Numbered from the stretch's first letter, positions 26,534 through 35,602 are shown. The stretch is 64,000 nucleotides of DNA from Bryobacteraceae bacterium (GCA_030041495.1 JASHNT010000107.1:1-64000), one strand, 5' to 3'. Notes: generated from the letters alone by a model not told the origin. Numbers and translations are program-made.

Positions 26534-27517
26534 CTACGCCTTTAAGAACGCCTGCAACTCCGCCAGCGTCTCCTTCGGAGCAGTCTCCTGGAGGTTGTGC
26601 CCGCCCTGTATGGCCTTGCCCGACACGTTCACGCCTTCCTCTTTCCACACGGCGAGGTTGTCGTAAATGTGGTTCACGCGATTGGTGGCTGACCACAACG
26701 TGATCAGCGGGCACTGAATCTTTTTGCCCGCTTTCACATCATCCTCGTCGAGCTTCAAATCCACCGAAGCCGAGGCGCGGTAATCCTCGCACATGCAGTG
26801 TTCCATCGAGAGCTCGGTGCGATGGCGTAGATACTCCTTCTGCGCGTCGTCAGTGACGCGGGCGAGCATTTGTTCGGCTTGCATCTGGAGCTGCGTCTCC
26901 GGACCCGGCGCCCGTTGGAGGTAATTGAACCAGTGCGGATACGCCCGCACGAAATCGAGATTGACGTGCGAATAAAGATAGTGCGCCGGTATAATATCCA
27001 GCACCGCCAGCTTCAGCACCTTGTCCGGATGCTCCAAGGCCATGCGCCGCCCCACGCGTCCTCCGCGGTCGTGGCCCACCATGCGGAACTGTGCGTAGCC
27101 CAGATGTTGCATCACCTCCACGCCGTCCAGAGCCATCGGACGTTTGGATTGCTGCGAATGATCGTCCTTGTCTTCCGGGCGGCTGGAATCGCCATAGCCG
27201 CGCAGATCGCACATCACCAGCGTGTAGTCCTTGGCCAGGTCGCCGGCGATGAGCCTCCAACTGATGACTGAATCCGGCGCTCCGTGAAACATCAGTACGG
27301 GAGGTCCCGACCCGCCGATCACCGCGTTGATCTGAGCGCCGGAGGTTTTGATGCGCTCATTACGGAATCCCGAGCTGAAGAACTTCATGCACGGCGAGGG
27401 CGTACCGGATTCGGGAGTCCATTTCGCCTCATCCGCGCGAGCCTTGCTCTGCAGGAATGCGGCTGCTCCCGCGGCCACCATACTCTTTCGCAACATTCCT
27501 CGACGGGTATCAAACAT
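26534..27517 (-). CDS. Exported alpha/beta hydrolase, haloacetate/fluoroacetate-dehalogenase-like
   Basis: 327 residues. The N-terminus has a twin arginine and hydrophobic stretch (TRRGMLRKSMVAAGAAA), probably a Tat signal. The hydrolase fold shows the oxyanion region MFHGAPDS, CDLRGYGDSSRP, and the nucleophile elbow GHDRGGR, with Asp150 instead of the usual Ser. The catalytic His lies in QGGHNL. An Asp nucleophile with DLRGYGDSS and HDRG is typical of haloacetate dehalogenases and epoxide hydrolases. A strong Shine-Dalgarno (AAGGAG) precedes the ATG. It lies 12 nt downstream of the DUF1552 gene in the same operon. The real substrate is unknown. Confidence 0.75.
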   Translation of the reverse strand: MFDTRRGMLRKSMVAAGAAAFLQSKARADEAKWTPESGTPSPCMKFFSSGFRNERIKTSGAQINAVIGGSGPPVLMFHGAPDSVISWRLIAGDLAKDYTLVMCDLRGYGDSSRPEDKDDHSQQSKRPMALDGVEVMQHLGYAQFRMVGHDRGGRVGRRMALEHPDKVLKLAVLDIIPAHYLYSHVNLDFVRAYPHWFNYLQRAPGPETQLQMQAEQMLARVTDDAQKEYLRHRTELSMEHCMCEDYRASASVDLKLDEDDVKAGKKIQCPLITLWSATNRVNHIYDNLAVWKEEGVNVSGKAIQGGHNLQETAPKETLAELQAFLKA

Positions 27518-27529
27518 CGCAATCTCCTT

Positions 27530-28645
27530 TTACGCCAGCGCCAGCGCGCCAGTGCTGTCGCCCAGCTTCTCGACCGGCACTCCGGCTCGATTCAAAATCG
27601 TCAGTAGCAGATTCGCCATGGGCGTATCCATCCTGCATTTGTAATGGTAGCCGGTCTTGAACCGGCCCCCGAGTTTTCCCGCCATCAGCACAGGCAGCTC
27701 GTTATGGCGATGCAGATTGCCATTGCCCATGCCGCTGCCATACAGAATCAGGCTATGATCCAGCAAGGACCCGCCGCCATCCGGCGTAGCCTGCATTTTT
27801 TCCAGCAGGCAGGCGAGCATCCGCACGTGACAGGTGTCGATCCGCGCCTTCTGCGTGACCAGGTCCGGATCGTCCCGGTGATGCGAAACCCCGTGGCTTC
27901 GCTCACTCAACTCCCGAGCCAGGATCATGGTCGCCACCTGCGTCTTGTCCGTGCGATACGCGAGCACCAGCAGGTCGAACATCACTCTGGCGCGCTCTTC
28001 GAAGCTCGCCGGGTCCAGGCGTTTTTCGATATCCCGCACCTCATCCAGATACCCGTCGAGGGTCATCTTGTCCCCGCTGCCCAGCCGGCCCGCCAGTCCG
28101 CGAGCCTGCTCTTTTACGGCATCGAGGATGCTGCCTTCTCCTTGCGCAGCGTGGCCGAACAGTCGCTCGAAGACCGCTCGCGGCCGATTCTCGGGAAAAT
28201 TGGGAGTGTTCTCATCGCGCCACGATATGCAGTCGAGTAACGCGCTCCCGCTCAGGGTGTCGGCGCTCAACTCCAGCGATTCGGTCCCCAGCGCTCGCGC
28301 TGCGATCTGGTCGGCGCTGACACCGACCCGTACCGGGTCCTCGGTTGCATGCACGCCGGTGAGCCAAGCCGCCGACGCCCGCTCGTGGTCGCCGCTGCCT
28401 TGCCCGTCCGCTTCCCGGTGCGAGAGGCCGCTGACCACGTTGAAAAGGCCATCGACCTTTTCGAGCGGCTTCAGATTCTCCGTTAGCCAGCGATCCCGGA
28501 TGACGCCGTGCGAAACGTACACAAAGCCCAGCCTGGGGGTCTGAGCTGCCTGGGCGTTACGCGCCGCACCCATCGCATCCAGCATCGGCAGGGCGATCGT
28601 GGCTCCCAGCCCTTTCAGCAGTGTTCGCCGCGCCAAGTAGGCCAT
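27530..28645 (-). CDS. DUF1552 family protein, short variant
   Basis: 371 residues from ATG 28645. The N-terminus is Tat-like (ARRTLLKGLGATIALPMLDAM), as usual in DUF1552. Family landmarks are present: LGFVYVSHGVIRDRW, DQIAARALG, a CISW segment, LDGYLDEVRDIEKRL, SHHRDDP and ILYGSGMGNGNLHRHNELPVLMAG. Planctomycetes and Acidobacteria usually encode DUF1552 beside DUF1592-type cytochrome proteins; here a different cytochrome c-type protein is divergent. It is shorter than the roughly 420-450 residues I recall for the family, with the loss mostly in the first third. Function is unknown, exported. Confidence 0.8.
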   Translation of the reverse strand: MAYLARRTLLKGLGATIALPMLDAMGAARNAQAAQTPRLGFVYVSHGVIRDRWLTENLKPLEKVDGLFNVVSGLSHREADGQGSGDHERASAAWLTGVHATEDPVRVGVSADQIAARALGTESLELSADTLSGSALLDCISWRDENTPNFPENRPRAVFERLFGHAAQGEGSILDAVKEQARGLAGRLGSGDKMTLDGYLDEVRDIEKRLDPASFEERARVMFDLLVLAYRTDKTQVATMILARELSERSHGVSHHRDDPDLVTQKARIDTCHVRMLACLLEKMQATPDGGGSLLDHSLILYGSGMGNGNLHRHNELPVLMAGKLGGRFKTGYHYKCRMDTPMANLLLTILNRAGVPVEKLGDSTGALALA

Positions 28646-28656
28646 GAAAACGCCAG

Positions 28657-28662
28657 TATGAT
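28657..28662 (+). promoter_or_regulatory. -10-like hexamer implying a leaderless start for the cytochrome gene
   Basis: TATGAT (28657-28662) is followed by exactly 7 bases and then ATG 28670. With normal spacing transcription would begin at or next to that ATG. No Shine-Dalgarno is visible. This favours 28670 over the later ATG at 28691. Confidence 0.4.
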
Positions 28663-28669
28663 ATCTTGT

Positions 28670-30019
28670 ATGCAACAAATGCAAGCCGCCATGAAAACCC
28701 GGAACAGTATATTCATTTCCTGTTTTTTGCTCGGGGCGGCGGCCCTCAACGCCGCTACGCCGACCTTTGACAAGGACGTCCTGCCCATCCTTCAAAAGCG
28801 CTGCCAGGATTGCCACCGCCCTGGCGAGCTTGCGCCGATGTCTCTGCTCACCTACACCGACGCACGCCCTTGGGCGAAGGCGATGAAGACCGCGGTGCTC
28901 ACCGACAAGATGCCGCCGTGGTTCGCAGATCCCAACTACGGCCATTTCGCCAACGACCGTACCTTGAGCAAAGCCGAGATCGACACTCTGGTCGCGTGGG
29001 CCGATGGCGGAGCTCCGGAAGGCAACCCCAAGGACGCGCCTCCGCCGCGCACGTTTCAGGACGGCTGGAACATTAAGCCGGACATGATCATTGAAATGCC
29101 CGCTGATTTCCACGTTCCCGCCAAGGGCACCATCAACTACCAGAACATCCTGGTGAAGGCGCATTTCGATCAGGACACCTGGGTCGTCGCCGCGGAAATG
29201 CGCGCAGGCAATCCGAAAGTCGTGCACCACATGCGAGCCAACGTGCGGCCTCCCGGATCCACTTGGATGAAAAACGCGATTCCGGGCCAGGCCTATGAAG
29301 AGGGCTCTGAGGCGATGGCGGGCGCGAAGGAAGGCGCGGATCTGCTGGGCAAGTACAACCCCGGTCTGGGCGCACAGACATTCGATGTCGGCGATTCGGC
29401 TAAGTTCATTCCGAAAGGCTCCGACATCGTTTTCAACATCCATTACACGGCCGTCGGCACGCCGCAGACGGACCGTTCCAAGGTTGGGTTGGTTTTCGCG
29501 AAGCATCCTCCCAAGCAGCGTTACTGGATGTCGCCGGGCACCCCCGCGGCGTTCAACTTGGCGATTCCCGCGGGCGATTCCAACGCCGAAGTGGTCAGCG
29601 AAGTCACCGTCGGCGTCGAAGGAGCCAAGCTGGTCTACATCCAGCCGCACATGCACCTGCGCGGCAAGGATTATGAGCTGCGCCTGCTGTATCCCAGCGG
29701 CGAGTCCGAAACCGTCTTCAAGGGCAAATGGAATTTCGATTGGCAGGTGGGCTACCAGCTCGCCAAGCCGATTCTGCTGCCCAAGGGCACCCGCATCCGG
29801 GCCATCGCGCATTACGACAATTCGGCAAACAACAAGTACAATCCCGATCCCACCAAGACCATCTGGTGGGGCGATCAAAATTGGGACGAGATGCAGTCCG
29901 GCTTCCTTGGTTTAGTGTTCGACGTCAATACGGATGTCGACAAGGTGCTCATCCCCAGCGGCCCGAGCCTGCTCCCGCGCGCAGCCTTCGGCCCGACGCT
30001 GGCCACGCTGGGCAAGTAG
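28670..30019 (+). CDS. Exported cytochrome c / copper type II monooxygenase-like protein
   Basis: 449 residues from ATG 28670; ATG 28691 (MKTRNSIFIS) is an alternative start of the signal peptide. The N-terminal domain (about 30-130) has the haem-binding CQDCH (45-49) and MPPWFADP, as in planctomycete-type cytochrome c domains. The rest resembles the two beta-sandwich domains of peptidylglycine/dopamine-type copper monooxygenases. Likely copper ligands are the His pair in VVHHMRA and the motif HMHLRGKDYELRL, with the trailing NPDPTKTIWWGDQNWDEMQ block. It may be a periplasmic redox enzyme. Its substrate is not known. Confidence 0.75.
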   Translation: MQQMQAAMKTRNSIFISCFLLGAAALNAATPTFDKDVLPILQKRCQDCHRPGELAPMSLLTYTDARPWAKAMKTAVLTDKMPPWFADPNYGHFANDRTLSKAEIDTLVAWADGGAPEGNPKDAPPPRTFQDGWNIKPDMIIEMPADFHVPAKGTINYQNILVKAHFDQDTWVVAAEMRAGNPKVVHHMRANVRPPGSTWMKNAIPGQAYEEGSEAMAGAKEGADLLGKYNPGLGAQTFDVGDSAKFIPKGSDIVFNIHYTAVGTPQTDRSKVGLVFAKHPPKQRYWMSPGTPAAFNLAIPAGDSNAEVVSEVTVGVEGAKLVYIQPHMHLRGKDYELRLLYPSGESETVFKGKWNFDWQVGYQLAKPILLPKGTRIRAIAHYDNSANNKYNPDPTKTIWWGDQNWDEMQSGFLGLVFDVNTDVDKVLIPSGPSLLPRAAFGPTLATLGK

Positions 30020-30052
30020 GCGCACGCTCTCCAGTTGATAAACTGGACGGCC

Positions 30053-31684
30053 ATGAGAAGTTCTCTCGCCGTCCTTTTGCTTTCCTGCGCCACTCCCGCG
30101 CTCGCGCAAGATGCTTGCGCCGGCTCGCGCGATCTGCGCATCGTCAATGCTCGCATCCATACCATGGACGCGAAGGACACCATCCTCAATGAGATCGCTA
30201 TCCAGGACGGAAAATTCGCCACCGGGACGAAGCTCAGCCCCTGCACCAAGACCATCAACCTACGCGGGCGCACTGTGGTGCCGGGCCTGATCGACAATCA
30301 CAATCACATCGTGTTGTTCGGCATGCGCCCGGGGCACGACGTGCGTATCGAGACCGCGTCCTCGATCGCGGAAGTTCAGGCAATCCTCCGCGACCGCGCC
30401 AAAACTCTGCCGTCCGGAGCTTTCATCACCACGCTCGGCGATTGGAACGCCAAGCAGTTCGCCGAGAAGCGCGCGCCTACGCTTGAGGAGCTGGATCAAG
30501 CCTTGCCCAACAATCCTTACGTGATGAACGGCAGCGGGACCATCACCAACACTCTGGGAAAGAAATTCTTCGAGTCGAAAGGCGTCATGGTCAATCCCAG
30601 CGGCACCATCACGGGACAGCAATTCACTGCCGCGCTTCATGCTCTCCGCGACATCCAGACCTTCGACGACATGAAGCAGGGCACGATGTACGCGATGCAG
30701 TATCTGGTGAGCTTTGGGCTGACCACCAGCGCCGATATGGGAGCGTTCACGATTCCAGGGACTCCGGACATGCAGGGTGCGGCCGAGAGCGACGGCGTCG
30801 AGAGTCTCAACCCGTGGACCATGTACGACGCGTTCATGGCGCTCCATCGCGAAGGAAAAATGATCGAGCGCCTGCGCATCTACTATCTTTCGCAGGACAC
30901 CGCGCCGGACGTTCCCATCTTGAAGGAGCGGATGCTGAACGCGTTTCCAGGCTTCGGCGACGACATGCTGCGTTCCACCGGTATCGGCGAATTCGCAGCG
31001 GCGTGGCGATTCCAAGGGCGCGGCCGCGGAGCGCAAGGACCCGGGCCATCGAATTATGAAACCGCCTTGCAGATGGTCGCCAAGCATGGATGGGCGTTCC
31101 AGCAGCACACTTTGTCACTGAACGAGGATCAGTTCACCACATCGACATTTGAAAAAGTGAACGCCGTTACGCCGATCGCAGACCTGCGCTGGTCCATCGC
31201 GCACGTGCCGAAAATCGATCTGCCTACGCTGCTGCGGCTGAAAGCCATCGGCGCGGGGGTTGCCGTGCACGGATGGTTGTATCTTTCGGGCACACCCAAC
31301 AACGGAGGCCCTCCCTACCGCACCATCGTCGATAGCGGCATCCACGTGGGCGCAGGGTCGGACGCGGCGGCGGTTTCGGTGTTCGATCCGTGGTTCGAGA
31401 TTTATTACATGGTGACCGGCAAGAACGCCGCGGGCGAGCTGATCAACGACAAGCAGCAGCTTACTCGGCAGGAAGCTATCCGCCTCTACACGGCGAACAA
31501 CGGATGGTTCCTGCACGAAGAAGACAAGCTGGGGACCATCGAGGGAGGAAAGCTCGGCGACTTGGTGGCGTTGAACGACGATTACTTCGATCCGAAGAAA
31601 GTATCCGACGAAGGCATCAAGAAGCTGAAATCGGTGCTGACGGTCGTCGGCGGACAAATCGTCTACGATCAGCTTCCGAAGTGA
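30053..31684 (+). CDS. Exported amidohydrolase (YtcJ-like, amidohydrolase 3 family)
   Basis: 543 residues from ATG 30053, with a signal peptide (MRSSLAVLLLSCATPALAQ). The beta-sandwich plus TIM-barrel layout is visible: VNARIHTMDAKD and LRGRTVVPGLIDNHNHIVLFG (metal-binding HNH near residue 83), TTLGDWNAKQF, WSIAHVPK, GAGSDAAAVSVFDPW with the conserved Asp, and the C-terminal GTIEGGKLGDLVALN strand. The family hydrolyses C-N bonds of amides or cyclic imides. It follows the cytochrome/copper gene by 33 nt and is probably co-transcribed, but no metabolic link is clear. Confidence 0.85.
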   Translation: MRSSLAVLLLSCATPALAQDACAGSRDLRIVNARIHTMDAKDTILNEIAIQDGKFATGTKLSPCTKTINLRGRTVVPGLIDNHNHIVLFGMRPGHDVRIETASSIAEVQAILRDRAKTLPSGAFITTLGDWNAKQFAEKRAPTLEELDQALPNNPYVMNGSGTITNTLGKKFFESKGVMVNPSGTITGQQFTAALHALRDIQTFDDMKQGTMYAMQYLVSFGLTTSADMGAFTIPGTPDMQGAAESDGVESLNPWTMYDAFMALHREGKMIERLRIYYLSQDTAPDVPILKERMLNAFPGFGDDMLRSTGIGEFAAAWRFQGRGRGAQGPGPSNYETALQMVAKHGWAFQQHTLSLNEDQFTTSTFEKVNAVTPIADLRWSIAHVPKIDLPTLLRLKAIGAGVAVHGWLYLSGTPNNGGPPYRTIVDSGIHVGAGSDAAAVSVFDPWFEIYYMVTGKNAAGELINDKQQLTRQEAIRLYTANNGWFLHEEDKLGTIEGGKLGDLVALNDDYFDPKKVSDEGIKKLKSVLTVVGGQIVYDQLPK

Positions 31685-32242
31685 TCATTCCTCCGTCAAT
31701 TTCGATGCCGGGTAGGTCACGCGTTTTGCGCGCACCTTCGCAAAGGGCGTCAACGAATGCGGTTCTGAGCGCGTCCGGCTCATGATGTGGCGCGCCTCGA
31801 TGCCGCGGGCGAGCAGCGCATCGGCGATCATCGACCGGTGACAGCGCCACGGCACGGCTTCCGCGCACATGATCGCGACCGGCTTCTTCGCCGCGGCTGC
31901 GATCAATTTCTCCAGGCCGGCTTCGAACTCCTCAGTCTGCATAAAATCGGCGAAGCCGCGAAACGACGCATTGTGCCAACCAGCGTTGATCGAATCCGGC
32001 CGGGCGTGGCGCAGCCCGCCGAGCTGCTTCAGGTGCTGGTAGGCAATCTTCGCCTGTTTCAACGAATCCGGCAGGGAATCGCCGTTGAATTGCGGATTGT
32101 GGCGTGAGCGCGGAACCGTGCGGATGTCGATCAGCCGCTTGACGCCGTGAGCCTTCAGAAGCTCGATGAAGTTTTCGATGCTTCGCGTCGAGTGTCCGAC
32201 CGTGAAGATTGGTGCGCGATCCGCACCGTCACCCTTTTTCAA
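31685..32242 (-). CDS. DUF488 family protein
   Basis: 185 residues. It shows the DUF488 pattern: IFTVGHSTRSIENFIELLKAHGVKRLIDIRTVPRSRHNPQFN, YQHLKQLGGLR, FADFM and the conserved cysteine/arginine segment VAIMCAEAVPWRCHRSMIADAL near residue 125-145. The function is not established. The start codon appears to be TTG at 32242, overlapping the end of the decarboxylase-like gene by 14 nt, so the two are likely translated together. The stop abuts the convergent amidohydrolase gene. Confidence 0.85.
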   Translation of the reverse strand: MKKGDGADRAPIFTVGHSTRSIENFIELLKAHGVKRLIDIRTVPRSRHNPQFNGDSLPDSLKQAKIAYQHLKQLGGLRHARPDSINAGWHNASFRGFADFMQTEEFEAGLEKLIAAAAKKPVAIMCAEAVPWRCHRSMIADALLARGIEARHIMSRTRSEPHSLTPFAKVRAKRVTYPASKLTEE

Positions 32243-33011
32243 GGAGCGTGCCGTAACCCTTCACCCTCCCGCTCAACCCGAGCAAGCGCACTCCCGCCCA
32301 CAAAGCATGGGGCGTGCTGGAAACCGCCGGCACGTGCGTTTGCTTTTCCAGCGGCGCGAGAATCTCCAATGTCCGCAGACCGCCGCAGGACACCAGTATC
32401 GCGTTCGCCTGCGGCGCCGATTCGCGCACGTCCACGCTGAACTTCAGTAGCTCCGGCTGCGTGACCTGATTCACCCCAGCCACAGCTTCAATGCCGAGCC
32501 CCTTTATCTTCAAAACCTCGAAGCCGTTCTCTTTGAGGAACGCCGCGAGCCGGCCGTTGACCACGTCGTCGTAGGCCGTCGCCACAGCCAGGCGCTTCGC
32601 GCCGACGGTTTTCAACCCTTCGATCACTGCCGTGCTCATGGTGGTGGCGGGAAGGCCGGTTGCGCTCTTGATCGTATCGGTGAGCTGCTGGTTGAACGCC
32701 GAACCTTTATAAAACGTGAGCGAAGTTCCCATCAGCACGATGGCCTTGACGCCTTCATGGGCCAGTTTTTCTGCCGCGGGCTTAATCTCGGGGATGACCT
32801 TGTCGTAGCCCTCCGGGGTCATCGTTTTGAGGTCGAGGTGCGTGATGACGAACTTGACCTCAGTCGGGTACATGATGAGACCTTCCGGCGGAACCGGACG
32901 GTCGACCGGGAAGATCAGTCCTAACTTGGGCGGCTCCGCGGCCGTCAAGGCGCCCGCGCCGGCAAACGACACGGCCGCAGTCTTCAAGAAATCACGGCGA
33001 TTGTGACTCAT
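32229..33011 (-). CDS. Tat-exported arylmalonate decarboxylase-like protein (Asp/Glu racemase superfamily)
   Basis: 260 residues from ATG 33011 with a preceding AAAGGA. Residues 1-25 are a twin-arginine signal (NRRDFLKTAAVSFAGAGALTAA). The body closely follows my memory of Bordetella arylmalonate decarboxylase: LGLIFPV, TPEGYD (Tyr69), LMGTSLTFYKGSAFN (Gly95-Thr96-Ser97, dioxyanion pocket), TGLPATTMSTAV, VATAYDD (Tyr147) and the catalytic Cys209 in LVSCGGL. In the enzyme a single Cys protonates the enediolate after CO2 loss. Unlike racemases, only one active-site Cys is present (Gly95 replaces the other). The known enzyme is cytoplasmic, so export is odd. It lies 7 nt after an aldo/keto reductase gene. 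Confidence 0.82.
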   Translation of the reverse strand: MSHNRRDFLKTAAVSFAGAGALTAAEPPKLGLIFPVDRPVPPEGLIMYPTEVKFVITHLDLKTMTPEGYDKVIPEIKPAAEKLAHEGVKAIVLMGTSLTFYKGSAFNQQLTDTIKSATGLPATTMSTAVIEGLKTVGAKRLAVATAYDDVVNGRLAAFLKENGFEVLKIKGLGIEAVAGVNQVTQPELLKFSVDVRESAPQANAILVSCGGLRTLEILAPLEKQTHVPAVSSTPHALWAGVRLLGLSGRVKGYGTLLEKG

Positions 33012-33018
33012 CGTCCTT

Positions 33019-34038
33019 TCATCCTCTTCTGTCCTTGATGAAAAATTGCTGATGCCAATAAGGGTATGCCAACGGGACGGCACTTACGGCGTCGAGCTTG
33101 GCGACCTGCTCCGCAGTTAGACTCCAGCCCACAGCGCCCAAGTTCTCGCGCAACTGCTCCTCGTTACGCGCGCCCATGATGACGGAAGAAACCGTGGGCT
33201 GCTGCGTCAGCCAGTTCAGAGCGATCTGTGGCACGCTTTTGCCCGTCTCCCGCGCGATCTCATCGATCGCCTCGACGACCTTGTAGAGATGGTCGTCCGG
33301 AACCGGAGGGCCGATGGAAGCCGTGGCAGGCAGGCGGCTGACCTCGGGCCTCGGCTGATTGCGGCGGATCTTGCCGGTGAGCCGGCCCCAGCCCAATGGA
33401 CTCCACACCAGCAGCCCGACTTTTTGATCGAGCCCCAGTGGCATCAGCTCCCATTCGTAATCGCGCCCCACTAGCGAGTAATATGCTTGATGCGCTACGT
33501 AGCGTGCCCAGCCGTAGCGGTCGGAGACGGCTAGGGATTTCATCAAGTGCCAGCCGGAGAAATTGGAGCAGCCGATGTAGCGGATCTTGCCCGCGCGCAC
33601 CATGTCGTTGAGCGTCGCCAGCGTCTCTTCCACCGGAGTCGCCACGTCGAAACCGTGCAGTTGGTAGATGTCGATGTAATCCGTGTTGAGGCGCTTGAGG
33701 CTCGAGTGAATCGCATCCGTGAGATGATGGCGGGAACTGCCGGAATCATTCGGTCCGGTTCCGGAGCGGAAAGAGCCTTTGGTCGAGATGAGGACGCTAG
33801 CTCGCCGGCCCGCGACGGCCTTGCCTAGAATCTCTTCCGACATTCCGCTCGAATAAATGTCCGCGGTGTCGAACAGATTGACGCCCGCGTCGAGGCAGAT
33901 GTCGACCAGACGCGTGGCTTCCGCGACGTCCGTAGCTCCCCACGCACGAAAAATTTCGCCGCTGCCGCCGAACGTACCCGCACCGAAGCTCAACACCGGC
34001 ACTTTGAGGCCGGAACCGCCAAGTTGTCTGAATTCCAC
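33019..34038 (-). CDS. Aldo/keto reductase
   Basis: 339 residues with the (beta/alpha)8 fold of the family. The catalytic Asp and Tyr are in FDTADIYSSGMSEEILG, the Lys in LISTKGSF and the His in YQLHGFD. NADPH-binding segments are VIMGARNEEQLRENLGA and WSPLGWGRLTGK. It reduces aldehydes or ketones with NADPH. The start is GTG 34038, with TAAGAT 7 nt upstream and no Shine-Dalgarno, so probably leaderless. It heads the operon with the decarboxylase-like and DUF488 genes. Confidence 0.9.
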   Translation of the reverse strand: MEFRQLGGSGLKVPVLSFGAGTFGGSGEIFRAWGATDVAEATRLVDICLDAGVNLFDTADIYSSGMSEEILGKAVAGRRASVLISTKGSFRSGTGPNDSGSSRHHLTDAIHSSLKRLNTDYIDIYQLHGFDVATPVEETLATLNDMVRAGKIRYIGCSNFSGWHLMKSLAVSDRYGWARYVAHQAYYSLVGRDYEWELMPLGLDQKVGLLVWSPLGWGRLTGKIRRNQPRPEVSRLPATASIGPPVPDDHLYKVVEAIDEIARETGKSVPQIALNWLTQQPTVSSVIMGARNEEQLRENLGAVGWSLTAEQVAKLDAVSAVPLAYPYWHQQFFIKDRRG

Positions 34039-34045
34039 GTTCTTT

Positions 34046-34087
34046 ATCTTAGTCCGATAGGCTTGCGCGACGGCGGTATCTTACAAT
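34046..34087. promoter_or_regulatory. Compact divergent promoter pair
   Basis: Only 55 bp separate GTG 34038 (reverse) and TTG 34094 (forward). TAAGAT on the reverse strand (34046-34051) lies 7 nt before the reductase start. TACAAT (34082-34087) lies 6 nt before the membrane glycosyltransferase start. Both imply leaderless mRNAs. Confidence 0.45.
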
Positions 34088-34093
34088 TGCAAC

Positions 34094-35449
34094 TTGAAAC
34101 CGGCGATCTCCCTTCGCTACTCGGCGGCTATCGCGCTTTATGGTGCGCTGCTTCTCTGGCTCGCGACGCTGCTGCCCTTCTGGCTGGATGAGGTTCTGAC
34201 GCTGATCGGCGCGGCGAAGCCCACCGTGCACGAGTTGCTTACCTGGGTGGGCTATAACCCCGGCTCATCGCCACTGGCGTTCCTGATCGAGCAGCCGTTC
34301 ATTCACGTTTTGGGACTGACCCAGCTAGGCGCGCGGCTTCCTTCCATTCTGTGCAGCGTGCTTGGCGCCATGGCGCTGCTTGGGTTTGCGCGCGAATTGA
34401 ATCTGCGCGCGCGCGCGCTGTTGCTCGTGGTGTATCTGGCGCTGCCCTTTCAACTCCGCTATGCGGTCGAGGCGCGGCCCTATGCGGCGGCGCTCGCGCT
34501 GACCATCGCTGCGCTGTGGTGCCTGTGGCGCTTGCTCGATCGGCCGAGCCCCGGCCTCGCCATTCTGTACGCCCTGCTGATCGCGGCGGGCTTGTATGTG
34601 CAACCGTTTGCTGCGTTCGTGCAGATAGGTGCTTTGGCCGGGCTCGCTTTCTCTTCGCAAAAGAAGACCGTAGCGCTCGCGGCGGCTGCACTCGCGGCCG
34701 GGTGCCTCCTATTCACGCCTTGGTATTGGCACGTGCGAGCCGCGTGGCAGAGGGAGATCGCCGTTAGCGGTTACGCCGGGGCGCTGGCTTGGCGAACTCC
34801 GCTGGTTCTGCTGCGCGAGATCGCCGGAGGAGGCTATTGGCAATCCATCCCTTTAGTTGTGGGCGCTGCACTGGGGTGGAAAGAATTGCCCACCCGCTTG
34901 CGTCACTTCCTGCTCGGCGTGATTTTGTGCGGAACGCTGGGTGCGATGGCAGCCGATGCGGTCTCCGGCTACTTCTTCGCGACTCGCCACGCGCTGTTCG
35001 TAATTCCGGCTCTGGCGATGCTGGCGTCGGCGGGTTTCGCGGCGAATCGCTACCGCCGGGCGGGCGCGGTTCTGGCGGCGATCTTCTTCGTTGCCTCGAT
35101 CGCGAAAAGCTCGGCCTATTTTCGCAGCGGCTCGGAGGACTGGCCTGGAGCCGCGCGAGCCATACTCGACCAGGCTCGCACGGGAGCGTGTGTGATCGTG
35201 CCGCCGCCGGAGCCGGAGGACATGTACGCCGTGTTTGAGCCCGAACTGCGCTCGCATTTCTGTACTGCGGCTTCAGCGTCTGGTCCAGCGGTGGTGGCCG
35301 TGAGCCAGTATAGTGTTCCGGCTCGGGTCGCGGAAACCGCCACCATTCTGGCGTCGCGAGGCCTCCGGCCGTCTGGCGAGGTCGAGGCTTCGGGCGGTGT
35401 GAGCCTTCTTGTGTACGCCGGCTTCCCCGTCCAGCAGCCAAATAATTGA
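34094..35449 (+). CDS. Polytopic membrane protein, GT39/ArnT-like (GT-C) glycosyltransferase candidate
   Basis: 451 residues from TTG 34094, with about ten hydrophobic segments. The first loop has the acidic pair FWLDEVLTLI, typical of GT-C enzymes that use polyprenyl-phosphate sugars. Further support comes from ARLPSILCSVLGAMALLGFARELN, LRYAVEARPYAAALAL and FFATRHALFVIPALAMLASAGF. The C-terminal 100 residues are a soluble domain (CVIVPPPEPEDMYAVF). It may glycosylate lipid or protein at the outer face of the membrane. No partner is adjacent. Confidence 0.7.
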   Translation: MKPAISLRYSAAIALYGALLLWLATLLPFWLDEVLTLIGAAKPTVHELLTWVGYNPGSSPLAFLIEQPFIHVLGLTQLGARLPSILCSVLGAMALLGFARELNLRARALLLVVYLALPFQLRYAVEARPYAAALALTIAALWCLWRLLDRPSPGLAILYALLIAAGLYVQPFAAFVQIGALAGLAFSSQKKTVALAAAALAAGCLLFTPWYWHVRAAWQREIAVSGYAGALAWRTPLVLLREIAGGGYWQSIPLVVGAALGWKELPTRLRHFLLGVILCGTLGAMAADAVSGYFFATRHALFVIPALAMLASAGFAANRYRRAGAVLAAIFFVASIAKSSAYFRSGSEDWPGAARAILDQARTGACVIVPPPEPEDMYAVFEPELRSHFCTAASASGPAVVAVSQYSVPARVAETATILASRGLRPSGEVEASGGVSLLVYAGFPVQQPNN

Positions 35450-35602
35450 TAATACGGTCTTTATTAGCAGACCATGAGCACGCCTCCAGATCTCTAATGA
35501 ACTACTTTTAATGGTCGCTTAAGCCCCAGTTCATGTGCGGCTGCAATGATCGAGACTGGAGGCGGCCGTGGCCGCTACATAGACATAAGGAGAACTACTT
35601 CA

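Noticed and set aside
28646-29878. Upstream extension of the DUF1552 frame
   Set aside because: It runs antisense through the cytochrome gene; the Tat-like start at 28645 fits the family.
30260-31657. Long reverse-strand frames opposite the amidohydrolase
   Set aside because: No recognisable domain or start signals; antisense shadow of a well-supported gene.
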